Assembly: GCF_002269505.1 (NCBI RefSeq)
Contig: NZ_NQKQ01000024.1
Coordinates: 1 to 64,000, forward strand
DNA from: Pseudomonas fragi
Lineage (GTDB): Bacteria; Pseudomonadota; Gammaproteobacteria; Pseudomonadales; Pseudomonadaceae
Direction of reading: 5' to 3'
DNA length: 64,000 bases
The notes under the pieces were generated by a model. The model had not been told where the DNA came from. It searched no databases and saw only the letters and a program-made list of their open reading frames with translations. The first letter of the stretch is position 1, and each line of letters opens with the position of its first letter. Positions 7,725 through 15,676 of the stretch are shown piece after piece. A program made the position numbers and the translations under genes.

Positions 7725-8387
7725 ATGTTTACCGGCATCATTGAATCCATCGGCAGCATCCGTGCATTGACCCCCAAGGGCGGTGATGTGCGCGTTTCCA
7801 TCGACACCGGCAAGCTCGATCTGAGCGACGTCAAACTCGGCGACAGCATCGCGATCAATGGCGTGTGCCTGACCGCCGTAGAACTGCCGGGCAACGGCTT
7901 TGCCGCTGACGTCAGCCGCGAGACCCTCGATTGCACCGCGTTCAACGACCTCAAGAGCGGCAGCCGGGTCAACCTGGAAAAGGCCCTGACCCCGACCACG
8001 CGCCTGGGTGGTCATCTGGTCAGCGGTCACGTTGATGGCGTGGGTGAAGTGATCTCCCGCGAAGAGAACGCCCGTGCCATCGAGTTCCGCATCCGTGCCC
8101 CCAAAGAGCTGGCCAAGTACATCGCCCATAAAGGCTCGATCACCGTCGATGGCACCAGCCTGACCGTGAACGCGGTCAATGGCGCCGAGTTCTCGCTGAC
8201 CATCATTCCGCACACCCTGAGCGAAACCATCATGGGCGACTATCGTCCGGGTCGCCGGGTCAACCTTGAAGTCGATTTGCTGGCGCGTTACCTGGAACGT
8301 CTGCTGCTGGGCGACAAAGCCGCCGAGCCGACCTCGGGTGGCATCAGCGAAAGTTTTCTGGCCGCCAACGGCTTTCTCAAATCCTGA
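7725..8387 (+). CDS. ribE: Riboflavin synthase, alpha subunit
   Basis: Dismutates two 6,7-dimethyl-8-ribityllumazine molecules to riboflavin (220 residues; called ribC in some Pseudomonas annotations). Two tandem lumazine-binding repeats begin MFTGIIESIGSI (1-) and GHLVSGHVDGVGEV (about 96-); each includes a conserved C/T-rich stretch (INGVCLTAVE; VDGTSLTVN). Start at ATG 7725, preceded by AAGGGGA; the open frame reaches back to 7632 but lacks the invariant MFTGI start. ribBA follows 16 bases downstream. Confidence 0.97.
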   Translation: MFTGIIESIGSIRALTPKGGDVRVSIDTGKLDLSDVKLGDSIAINGVCLTAVELPGNGFAADVSRETLDCTAFNDLKSGSRVNLEKALTPTTRLGGHLVSGHVDGVGEVISREENARAIEFRIRAPKELAKYIAHKGSITVDGTSLTVNAVNGAEFSLTIIPHTLSETIMGDYRPGRRVNLEVDLLARYLERLLLGDKAAEPTSGGISESFLAANGFLKS

Positions 8388-8403
8388 CGTAAGGGGGTGC
8401 CGC

Positions 8404-9495
8404 GTGGCGCTCAACAGCATCGAAGAACTGGTTGAAGACATCCGCCAAGGCAAGATGGTCATCCTTATGGATGACGAAGACCGCGAGAACGAAGGCGACC
8501 TGATCATGGCCGCCGAGTGCTGCAAGGCCGAGCACATCAACTTTATGGCGCGTTTTGCCCGTGGCCTGATCTGCATGCCGATGAGCCGCGAGCGCTGTGA
8601 ACTGCTCAAGCTGCCCTTGATGGCGCCGCGCAATGGCTCCGGCTTTGGCACCAAGTTCACCGTTTCAATCGAAGCGGCCACCGGCGTCACCACCGGCATC
8701 TCTGCGGCCGACCGTGCCCGCACCGTGCAAGCGGCCGCTGCCAGGGATGCCAAGGCCGAAGACATCGTCAGCCCGGGCCATATCTTCCCGTTGATGGCAC
8801 AGGCGGGCGGCACCCTGGCCCGCGCCGGCCACACTGAAGCTGCCTGCGACCTGGCGCGCATGGCCGGGTTCGAGCCAAGCGGCGTGATCTGCGAAGTGAT
8901 GAACGATGACGGCACCATGGCCCGTCGCCCTGAACTGGAAACCTTCGCCGCCGAGCACGGCATCAAGATCGGCACCATCGCCGACCTGATCCACTACCGG
9001 ATGATCCACGAACGTACCGTTCAGCGGATTGCCGAGCAGCCACTGGACAGCGAACTGGGCCAATTCAATTTGGTGACCTATCGTGATTCAGTCGAAGGCG
9101 ATGTGCATATGGCACTGACCCTGGGCAAAATCTGCGCCGAAGAACCGACCCTGGTGCGAGTGCACAACATGGACCCGCTGCGCGATCTGCTGATGGTCAA
9201 GCAGCCCGGCCGCTGGAGCCTGCGCGCCGCCATGAGCGCGGTGGCAGAGGCGGGCAGCGGTGTGGTACTGCTGTTGGGCCATCCGCTGGACGGCGATGTG
9301 TTGCTGGCCAATATCCGCGAAACTGCGGATCACGCGCCGGTGAAAAAACCGACCACCTACAGCATCGTCGGTGCCGGTTCGCAGATCCTGCGTGACCTGG
9401 GCGTGCGTAAAATGCGCCTGATGAGTTCACCAATGAAGTTCAATGCCATATCCGGTTTCGATCTGGAAGTTGTAGAATACGTGCCCTCCGAATAA
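8404..9495 (+). CDS. ribBA: DHBP synthase with degenerate GTP cyclohydrolase II domain (RibBA/RibBX type)
   Basis: Protein of 363 residues. The N-terminal 3,4-dihydroxy-2-butanone-4-phosphate synthase domain (about 1-200) has the acidic DDEDRENEGD loop at 23-32 and is expected to be active. The C-terminal part (about 205-363) is related to GTP cyclohydrolase II but lacks the zinc cysteines (C-x10-C-x-C) and the RQEGRGIG segment, so that activity is likely lost. The separate RibA at 11775-12392 can supply it. The start is GTG at 8404, behind AAGGGGG; the frame is open upstream to 8266 but that overlaps ribE. Confidence 0.93.
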   Translation: MALNSIEELVEDIRQGKMVILMDDEDRENEGDLIMAAECCKAEHINFMARFARGLICMPMSRERCELLKLPLMAPRNGSGFGTKFTVSIEAATGVTTGISAADRARTVQAAAARDAKAEDIVSPGHIFPLMAQAGGTLARAGHTEAACDLARMAGFEPSGVICEVMNDDGTMARRPELETFAAEHGIKIGTIADLIHYRMIHERTVQRIAEQPLDSELGQFNLVTYRDSVEGDVHMALTLGKICAEEPTLVRVHNMDPLRDLLMVKQPGRWSLRAAMSAVAEAGSGVVLLLGHPLDGDVLLANIRETADHAPVKKPTTYSIVGAGSQILRDLGVRKMRLMSSPMKFNAISGFDLEVVEYVPSE

Positions 9496-9585
9496 AGACC
9501 GGTCGTGTCCAGTCCGAATTCGTGGCCCAATATCCTAAAGAGTGCATGCAAATGCGCTCTGGCTCTTTAATACGAGACATACCGA

Positions 9586-10062
9586 ATGACCCTGAAGACC
9601 ATCGAAGGTACCTTCATCGCCCCCAAAGGTCGCTACGCACTCGTAGTTGGCCGTTTCAACAGCTTTGTCGTCGAAAGCCTGGTGAGTGGTGCCGTTGATG
9701 CCCTGGTTCGCCACGGTGTGAACGAAAGCGACATCACCATCATCCGTGCCCCTGGCGCGTTCGAAATCCCGCTGGTTGCGCAAAAAGTTGCCCAGCGCAA
9801 CGAATTCGCCGCCATCATCGCCCTGGGCGCTGTGATTCGTGGCGGTACTCCGCACTTCGAATACGTTGCCGGCGAGTGCACCAAGGGCCTGGCCCAGGTG
9901 TCCATGCAGTTCGGCGTACCGGTTGCCTTCGGTGTACTGACTGTTGATTCGATCGAGCAAGCCATCGAGCGTTCCGGCACCAAAGCCGGCAATAAAGGCG
10001 CTGAAGCTGCCCTGTCCGCCCTTGAAATGGTCAGCCTGTTGGCACAGTTGGAGGCCAAGTGA
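9586..10062 (+). CDS. ribH: 6,7-dimethyl-8-ribityllumazine synthase
   Basis: Condenses the RibD product with the RibB product to make lumazine, 158 residues, forming icosahedral or pentameric cages in the family. Visible signatures: GRFNSFVVESLVSGAVDAL near the N-terminus, GAFEIPLVAQK, GAVIRGGTPHFEYVA and the closing GVLTVDSIEQAIERSG...NKGAEAA. It lies 90 bases after ribBA and overlaps nusB by 4 bases. Confidence 0.97.
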   Translation: MTLKTIEGTFIAPKGRYALVVGRFNSFVVESLVSGAVDALVRHGVNESDITIIRAPGAFEIPLVAQKVAQRNEFAAIIALGAVIRGGTPHFEYVAGECTKGLAQVSMQFGVPVAFGVLTVDSIEQAIERSGTKAGNKGAEAALSALEMVSLLAQLEAK

Positions 10063-10559
10063 TTTCCGACGAAAGCGATCGTTTCAACCCGCGCGATCCA
10101 AAACCTGCGGACGCTGGCAAGCCATCCAAGAGCGCCAAGCGCCGTGAAGCGCGTCAACTGGCGACTCAGGCCCTGTACCAATGGCACATGGCCAAGCAAT
10201 CGCTGAACGAAATCGAAGCGCAGTTCCGCGTCGATAACGACTTCACCGACGTTGACGCTGCCTACTTCCGTGAAATCCTGCACGGCGTACCTGCGCACAA
10301 AGGCGAGATCGATGCTGCCCTGGTTCCGTGCCTGGACATCACCATCGAAGAACTCGACCCGGTTGAGCTGTCTGTTCTGCGCCTGTCCACCTGGGAGCTG
10401 ATCAAGCGTGTCGACGTGCCTTACCGCGTGGTGATCAACGAAGGTATCGAGTTGGCCAAGGTTTTCGGTTCCACCGACGGCCACAAGTTCGTCAACGGTG
10501 TGCTCGATAAACTGGCTCCGCGTCTGCGCGAAGCTGAAGTGAAGGCTTACAAGCGCTAA
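10059..10559 (+). CDS. nusB: Transcription antitermination factor NusB
   Basis: All-helical RNA-binding protein of 166 residues that binds boxA with NusE (S10) in rRNA antitermination. Family features: RREARQLATQALYQW at about 28-42, and LSVLRLSTWEL..PYRVVINEGIELAKVFG...KFVNGVLDKLA near the end. The N-terminal 25 residues are polar and longer than in E. coli NusB, as is common in Pseudomonas. The start is GTG at 10059 and overlaps ribH (GTGA), so the two are coupled. Confidence 0.95.
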   Translation: MISDESDRFNPRDPKPADAGKPSKSAKRREARQLATQALYQWHMAKQSLNEIEAQFRVDNDFTDVDAAYFREILHGVPAHKGEIDAALVPCLDITIEELDPVELSVLRLSTWELIKRVDVPYRVVINEGIELAKVFGSTDGHKFVNGVLDKLAPRLREAEVKAYKR

Positions 10560-10574
10560 ACCGCGCTGTCGGCC

Positions 10575-11540
10575 ATGGGCGAGTTTGAGCTGATCCGCAA
10601 CTTCTTCGCTGCCGCGCCCTGTGCGCAGGCCGGCGAGGGTGTTGCCCTGGGTATTGGCGACGACTGCGCTCTGCTGGATGTTCCCTTCGGGGAACAGCTG
10701 GCGATTTCCACCGACACCCTGGTAGCCGGGGTGCATTTCGCAGATCCTTGCGACCCTTTCCTGCTCGGTCAGCGTTCGCTGGCGGTGGCGGCCAGCGATC
10801 TGGCGGCCATGGGCGCAACACCTCTCGCATTTACCCTTGCCTTGACCCTGCCGACATTCGATGCCGACTGGCTGCAAGCCTATGCCCGTGGTTTGAACCT
10901 GATGGCCCAGAGCTGTGGTCTGCGCCTGATTGGTGGTGACACCACGCGCGGGCCATTGTGCTTGACCCTGACTGTATTTGGGCGAGTGCCCACGGGCCGT
11001 GCCCTGACCCGCAGCGGAGCGCGCCCCGGCGACCTGCTGTGTGTGGGCGGCGAGCTGGGCAATGCGGCCGGGGCGTTACCGCTGGTATTGGGCCAACGCA
11101 GTGCGCAACCCATGATCAGCGAACCGTTGCTGGCCCATTACTGGTCGCCGCAACCGCAGTTGGCACTGGGTCAGGCCTTGCGTGGCAAGGCCACCTCGGC
11201 ATTGGATATCTCCGATGGCTTGCTGGCTGATTGCGGGCATATCGCGGTGGCGTCGCAGGCCGGGCTGGTGATTGAGCTGGACCGTGTGCCAGTGTCGCTG
11301 GCGCTGGAGGAGTTCCTCGGTGATGCGGGTGCACAACAGGCTGCGTTGAGCGGCGGTGATGACTATGTTTTGGCGTTCACGTTGCCTGCACTTGAGCTGC
11401 CGACATTGCTGGCTGATGGCTGGCCGATCCATGTGATTGGTCGCGTGGTTGAGGGGCAGGGCGTAACGTTGCTGGATGACGAAGGCCGGGACATTACCCC
11501 GGCAATTCGCGGTTATCAGCATTTCGCCGGGTCTTTGTAG
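10575..11540 (+). CDS. thiL: Thiamine-monophosphate kinase
   Basis: ATP-dependent kinase that makes thiamine diphosphate from thiamine monophosphate, 321 residues. PurM/AIR-synthase fold signs: GEFELI start, GIGDDCALL with metal-binding Asp pair, STDTLVAGVHF, SDLAAMGA, GGDTTRGP, and ALDISDGLLADCGHI. The stop codon TAG at 11538-11540 lies inside the palindromic repeat that starts at 11536. In related pseudomonads thiL is usually followed by pgpA; no such gene is present here. Confidence 0.95.
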   Translation: MGEFELIRNFFAAAPCAQAGEGVALGIGDDCALLDVPFGEQLAISTDTLVAGVHFADPCDPFLLGQRSLAVAASDLAAMGATPLAFTLALTLPTFDADWLQAYARGLNLMAQSCGLRLIGGDTTRGPLCLTLTVFGRVPTGRALTRSGARPGDLLCVGGELGNAAGALPLVLGQRSAQPMISEPLLAHYWSPQPQLALGQALRGKATSALDISDGLLADCGHIAVASQAGLVIELDRVPVSLALEEFLGDAGAQQAALSGGDDYVLAFTLPALELPTLLADGWPIHVIGRVVEGQGVTLLDDEGRDITPAIRGYQHFAGSL

Positions 11541-11637
11541 TCGCTGCCGAAGGCTGCGATCGAGCCCGGAGGGGACGTGCTTTTTGTCTCGAGAGGAGGT
11601 CCTGCGGCCCTCATCGCAGCCTTCGGCAGCGACTACA
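11536..11637. repeat. Palindromic intergenic repeat, family B (REPIN-like)
   Basis: TGTAGTCGCTGCCGAAGGCT at the left is mirrored by AGCCTTCGGCAGCGACTACA at the right, about 60 bases apart. Other copies are at 13601-13665, 15572-15663 and 23441-23529. The left arm supplies the stop codon of thiL. It occupies the place where pgpA would be expected. Confidence 0.9.
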
Positions 11638-11774
11638 CAGAGCGGCACCATGGCAGTAAGTATCAAACTTTTAGATATTTATCCTCGGTAATTCAGCCTA
11701 AGCGTCTGTAGGAACCTCCTGTTACAATGTCGCCTCTGCGAATTTCCAGTACTCAAACTGATCAGGAGCACACG

Positions 11775-12392
11775 GTGCCCGTCGTTTTCGTTGCCGCTTG
11801 CAAATTACCCACCCCCTTTGCCGAATTCACCATGCATGGCTTCCTTGAGAAGGCCACGGGTCGTGAACACGTTTTGCTCAGTTTGGGCGATGTGGCGGAT
11901 GGCGCGCCAGTTCTGGGCCGGGTGCACTCCGAATGCCTGACCGGCGATGCCCTGTTCAGCCAGCGTTGCGATTGCGGCTCACAGCTTGAAGCCGCCTTGC
12001 AGGCCATTGCCCGTGAAGGCCGTGGCGTCTTGTTGTATTTGCGTCAGGAAGGCCGTGGCATTGGTTTGCTGAACAAAATCCGCGCTTACGAGCTGCAGGA
12101 TGGCGGCGCCGATACCGTCGAAGCCAACGAGCGTCTGGGCTTTGCCGCAGACCAGCGCGATTACGCCATTTGCCTGCCGATGCTTGAGCATGTGGGTGTG
12201 CATTCGCTGCGCCTGATGACCAACAACCCGCGCAAGGTCAAAGCCTTGACCGACATGGGCATCACCGTCGCCGAGCGTGTGCCGCTGCACACCGGGCACA
12301 ACCCGCACAACAAACTGTACCTGGCGACCAAAGCCAACAAGCTCGGGCACATGATGGGCAACCAGCACCAAAACGAGGCTGACCCGGCGTGA
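11775..12392 (+). CDS. ribA: GTP cyclohydrolase II
   Basis: First enzyme of riboflavin synthesis, opening the GTP imidazole ring, 205 residues. Zinc ligands Cys54, Cys65 and Cys67 are present in HSECLTGDALFSQRCDCGSQ, and the catalytic segment LRQEGRGIGL follows. The start is GTG at 11775 behind CAGGAGC; the frame is open to 11727 but the shorter form matches the family. It has its own upstream gap with a possible -10 (TACAAT, 11723-11728). It supplies the activity that the C-terminal half of the RibBA-type protein seems to lack. Confidence 0.96.
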   Translation: MPVVFVAACKLPTPFAEFTMHGFLEKATGREHVLLSLGDVADGAPVLGRVHSECLTGDALFSQRCDCGSQLEAALQAIAREGRGVLLYLRQEGRGIGLLNKIRAYELQDGGADTVEANERLGFAADQRDYAICLPMLEHVGVHSLRLMTNNPRKVKALTDMGITVAERVPLHTGHNPHNKLYLATKANKLGHMMGNQHQNEADPA

Positions 12393-12808
12393 CCCGCGGC
12401 CAGCGCCGCCGGCGCCTGAGTTTCAGCTGGTGGCAGCAGTTGCTGCTGACCTTGCTGCCGCTGGTGCTGGTCATATGGCTTTTCGGCAAGTCCGAGCCGT
12501 TGCTGCCTGAACTGGCGATGCCGTTGTTTATCGCGGGGGTGGCCTCGATGTTCGTCACCCTGCGTACGTTCGGGCCTTACAAACATGGCCTGATCAACCT
12601 GCAAAAGGCCCTGGACACCGCGCAAGAACCAGCGGCCTGGGATGCGCTAGCACGAGCGCGTCAACGGGCTTTACTGGCCGCGGGCCTGCCCACCTGGATC
12701 GCTACTCTGGCGGTGTTTGTCGGGCTTGAAGGCGTGCCGCTATTACTGCTGGTGCTGTCAACGCTGGTGCTGTTCTACCTCTACCGTATCCCCCGCCAGG
12801 TCGGCTGA
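12389..12808 (+). CDS. Small inner-membrane protein of unknown function
   Basis: Protein of 139 residues. The first ten residues are strongly basic (RGQRRRRLS), then two hydrophobic helices (about 16-33 and 38-55), a charged middle (about 60-95) and two more hydrophobic runs at 95-132 (AGLPTWIATLAVFVGL, LLLLVLSTLVLFYLY). GTG start overlaps ribA by 4 bases, and its stop overlaps the btuF start by one base (TGATG), so it is in one unit with both. I do not recognise a family; it may assist corrinoid uptake, but that rests on position only. Confidence 0.75.
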   Translation: MTRGQRRRRLSFSWWQQLLLTLLPLVLVIWLFGKSEPLLPELAMPLFIAGVASMFVTLRTFGPYKHGLINLQKALDTAQEPAAWDALARARQRALLAAGLPTWIATLAVFVGLEGVPLLLLVLSTLVLFYLYRIPRQVG

Positions 12809-13605
12809 TGCGCTTCTGGCTGGCGGCTCTGCTGCTGAGCGTCAGCCTTCCAGGCCTGGCCGCCAGCCGGGTGGTGAGCCTTTCTCCATCCCTGTCTGAA
12901 ATGGTTGTTGAACTGGGTGCCGCCGATTTGCTGGTGGGACGTCTGGATGCTGGCGAACCCTTGCCTGAACTTGCCGGCGTGCCTTCAGTGGGCCGTTACG
13001 GGCAACTGGACATGGAGCGCCTGCTCAGCCTGCAACCCGACCTGCTGTTGCTTTGGCCCGCCAGTGTGGGCGTTGCTCAGCGTGAACAACTGCGCCGTTT
13101 GAATATCCCCACCTACACAGCCGAACCGGCAAGCCTCGATCAGCTGGCCGATCAGGTTGAAGCCCTGGCCGTCGCCCTGGAGCGCCCGCAGCGCGGAAAG
13201 GAGCTGGCAACGCAACTGCGCCAGCGTCTGTCGCAACTGCGCGAACGGTACCGGCGTGACGTGCCTGTACGGGTGTTTTATCAGGTGTGGGATCAGCCGC
13301 TGTACACCATCGGCGGCGGGCAAATCATCAGTGATGCACTGGCAGTGTGCGGGGCAAGCAATGTGTTTGACGACCTCAAGCTGCCGGCGCCGCAAGTCAG
13401 CATCGAGTCCGTGTTGCAGCGCAACCCCGAAGTCATCATTGCCAGTACCCAGGCGCAGCTGGATGCCTGGAAAGCCTGGCCACAGGTGGATGCGGTCAAG
13501 CACGGACGTTTGCTGCTGTTGGCCGACAAGGGCCTGGAGCGCCCTAGCGGACAGATGCTGGAAGCGACCGCCAGATTGTGTGAGCAGTTGATCAAGGCGC
13601 TGTAG
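12808..13605 (+). CDS. btuF: Cobalamin-binding periplasmic protein, BtuF-like
   Basis: Periplasmic corrinoid-binding protein of 265 residues of the helical-backbone binding-protein class (PF01497). Signal peptide MRFWLAALLLSVSLPGLAAS, then RVVSLSPSLSEMVVELGAADLLVG, the standard N-terminal lobe of BtuF, and PSVGRYGQLDMERLLSLQPDLLLL. The ATPase and permease (BtuCD) are not adjacent and would be elsewhere. The stop codon TAG lies in the repeat at 13601-13665. It converges on btuB. Confidence 0.88.
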   Translation: MRFWLAALLLSVSLPGLAASRVVSLSPSLSEMVVELGAADLLVGRLDAGEPLPELAGVPSVGRYGQLDMERLLSLQPDLLLLWPASVGVAQREQLRRLNIPTYTAEPASLDQLADQVEALAVALERPQRGKELATQLRQRLSQLRERYRRDVPVRVFYQVWDQPLYTIGGGQIISDALAVCGASNVFDDLKLPAPQVSIESVLQRNPEVIIASTQAQLDAWKAWPQVDAVKHGRLLLLADKGLERPSGQMLEATARLCEQLIKAL

Positions 13606-13665
13606 TCGCTGCCGCAGGCTGCGAGCTGTTAACCCTAGGGCTCGCAGCCTGCGGCAGCGACTACA
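13601..13665. repeat. Palindromic repeat, family B, between btuF and btuB
   Basis: TGTAGTCGCTGCCGCAGGCT and AGCCTGCGGCAGCGACTACA form a nearly perfect hairpin with a loop that contains the smaller palindrome CCCTAGGG. It includes the btuF stop codon and separates two convergent genes, so it may end transcription from both. Confidence 0.9.
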
Positions 13666-13669
13666 GGTG

Positions 13670-15553
13670 TTATAACTCGGGGGTCCAGGTGACAGCCAGT
13701 TGTAGCGAGCGTCGCTCTTCGCGGTAGCCATAGTAGTTGCCGTCATAGCTGTACAGCGCGCGGGTGAAACTTTTGTCCAGCAGGTTGTCGACCTTCACAT
13801 CCAGGCGCACTTCGGGGCTGGCCTGCCAGTTGCCACGCAGCCCCAGCAGGCCGTAACCGCCTATGGGTTGTTTGTTGTCTTCATCATTGAAACTGCTGCT
13901 CACCGCTTGCCAACTGGCGCCGATACCCAGCCGGTCGAATTGCCGATCCAGATCCAGGCTCAAGGTACGGCGTGTGCGACGGCTCAGGGTATGGCCGGTA
14001 TCACGATCGCGCGGGTCGATAATCGCGATACCCAGGCTGCTCTGCCAGCCGAACCATTCTTGCTGCAACGCGCTTTCGAAACCGGTGATCCGCGCTGCGC
14101 CGATGTTCTGCTGGATAAAGTCGGCATCGGCCACAATTGCGTCGCGAATATCGGTGCGGTACAGCGAAGTTTCGAGGCGACTGGTTTCACTTAGCTGACT
14201 GCGCCATTGCAGCTCGTAGCTTTTTGAATATTCCGGTTTGAGATCGGGGTTGCCGAACTGCGGGTAGTACAAGTCATTGAACGTCGGTGCGCGAAACCCT
14301 TCACTGTAAGACAGCAAAACGTCGTTGTCGGCGTTCAGCGGCACAGTCAGGCTGGTGCTCCAGGTGTTGTGGCTGCCGAATTGCTGATTCTGATCGTGAC
14401 GCAGGCCCAGCTCGGTCGAGAAGTACTCTCCGTGGAATCGGTGCTGGATAAACGCGGCGCGATTCCAGCGGCTGTCTTCCTCGAAAACGGTGCTGCTGCG
14501 TACACGGTCTTCATAGGTATCAGCGCCGAGGATCAGGCTGTTTTGATCGTCCAGTGTCAGGTTGTTTTGCCAGTTCAGCGAGTCGCGATAGGTGTTGAAG
14601 CTGTAGATGTCAGTGCTGAGCTTGTCGCGGGTTTTTTCACGGTTCTCACTGTGGCCAAACTCCAGCCGCGAGTTCCAGTGCTCGTTCAGCTGTGCGTCGA
14701 TAAAGCTGGCGACGCTGCTGATATCGAAATCGCTGTAAAGCTGCTGGCCACTGACGGTAAAGGTGTCCGGGTCCCAGCGTCCGAACGAATTGTCGAGTTC
14801 GGTTTTGCCGATGTTTTTCATCGCCGTCAGGCCAACTTCGAACGCCTCGTTCAGAGAGTGGCTCAGGTTCAGGCTCAGTGACTTGTTGCGATAGGCATCG
14901 TGGTCATTGTCACTGGGGAAGGACTCGTGGGTACGGTTGATCCCGGCAGTTTCCTCAAGGCTGCCACTGAGGTTGTAGCGTGTTTGACCGTCAGCACCGG
15001 AAATGCCCAGGCTGTTTTGCGAGCTGCCATAACTGCCCACTGAACTATGCAGACGAAGCTGCGGAGCCTGATCGGCTCCGCGCCGGGTGAAAATCTGTAT
15101 TACGCCACCAATCGCATCGCTGCCGTAGATCACCGAGCGCGAGCCGCGCAGTACTTCTACGCGTTCGATCTGATCGATATTAAGGTACTGCAGGTTGCTG
15201 TCGGCAGAGGTGGCATTGGCCATACGCTGGCCGTCGACCAGTACCAGACTTTGCGCCGATTTGGTGCCGCGGATATAGATCCCCGGCAGGCCACCGCGCC
15301 CGCCACTACGGGCCACTTGCACACCCGGTACCCGGCTTAGAAGGTCGCTGAGGCTGGTGGGTTGCAGGCGGTCAATATCGTCACGGGTGAACACGCTGTT
15401 GGCGCTTGTGCTGTCCGAGCGTGCCTCGACCTGGCGATTGCCGGTGATCAGGGTTTGCGGGAGTTTGAGCGCGTTTTCGCGCTGCGGCGAGTCGGCGAGT
15501 ACAGGGCTGGCGGGGATCAGGCCGAGGACAACGGCCAGTTGCAGATACTTCAT
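13670..15553 (-). CDS. btuB: TonB-dependent cobalamin receptor BtuB
   Basis: Outer-membrane receptor of 627 residues for corrinoids. Signal peptide MKYLQLAVVLGLIPASPVLAD; a TonB-box-like LPQTLITGNR at about 31-40; plug domain (about 50-160) with LLSRVPGVQVARSGGRGG, IYIRGT and VEVLRGSRSVIYGSDAIGGVI; then a 22-strand barrel. It matches BtuB more than siderophore receptors, and btuF is next to it. No cobalamin riboswitch is visible: the 120-base gap to dxs is largely filled by a repeat. It may depend on read-through from dxs. Confidence 0.88.
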   Translation of the reverse strand: MKYLQLAVVLGLIPASPVLADSPQRENALKLPQTLITGNRQVEARSDSTSANSVFTRDDIDRLQPTSLSDLLSRVPGVQVARSGGRGGLPGIYIRGTKSAQSLVLVDGQRMANATSADSNLQYLNIDQIERVEVLRGSRSVIYGSDAIGGVIQIFTRRGADQAPQLRLHSSVGSYGSSQNSLGISGADGQTRYNLSGSLEETAGINRTHESFPSDNDHDAYRNKSLSLNLSHSLNEAFEVGLTAMKNIGKTELDNSFGRWDPDTFTVSGQQLYSDFDISSVASFIDAQLNEHWNSRLEFGHSENREKTRDKLSTDIYSFNTYRDSLNWQNNLTLDDQNSLILGADTYEDRVRSSTVFEEDSRWNRAAFIQHRFHGEYFSTELGLRHDQNQQFGSHNTWSTSLTVPLNADNDVLLSYSEGFRAPTFNDLYYPQFGNPDLKPEYSKSYELQWRSQLSETSRLETSLYRTDIRDAIVADADFIQQNIGAARITGFESALQQEWFGWQSSLGIAIIDPRDRDTGHTLSRRTRRTLSLDLDRQFDRLGIGASWQAVSSSFNDEDNKQPIGGYGLLGLRGNWQASPEVRLDVKVDNLLDKSFTRALYSYDGNYYGYREERRSLQLAVTWTPEL

Positions 15554-15571
15554 GAGATCTCAAGTTGAACC

Positions 15572-15663
15572 TGTAGTCGCTGCCGAAGGCTGCGAAGGGT
15601 TGCGTGGCAACCCGTTATCCAAAGGTCGCCCCGATCCCCTTCGCAGCTTCGTCAGCGACTACA
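15572..15663. repeat. Palindromic repeat, family B, between dxs and btuB
   Basis: The left arm TGTAGTCGCTGCCGAAGGCT is complete; the right arm is eroded (CGCAGCTTCGTCAGCGACTACA, two bases lost or changed). The spacer contains GGGTTGCGTGGCAACCC, a second small hairpin. It fills most of the gap upstream of btuB. Confidence 0.88.
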
Positions 15664-15676
15664 ACTGATGGGTGGC

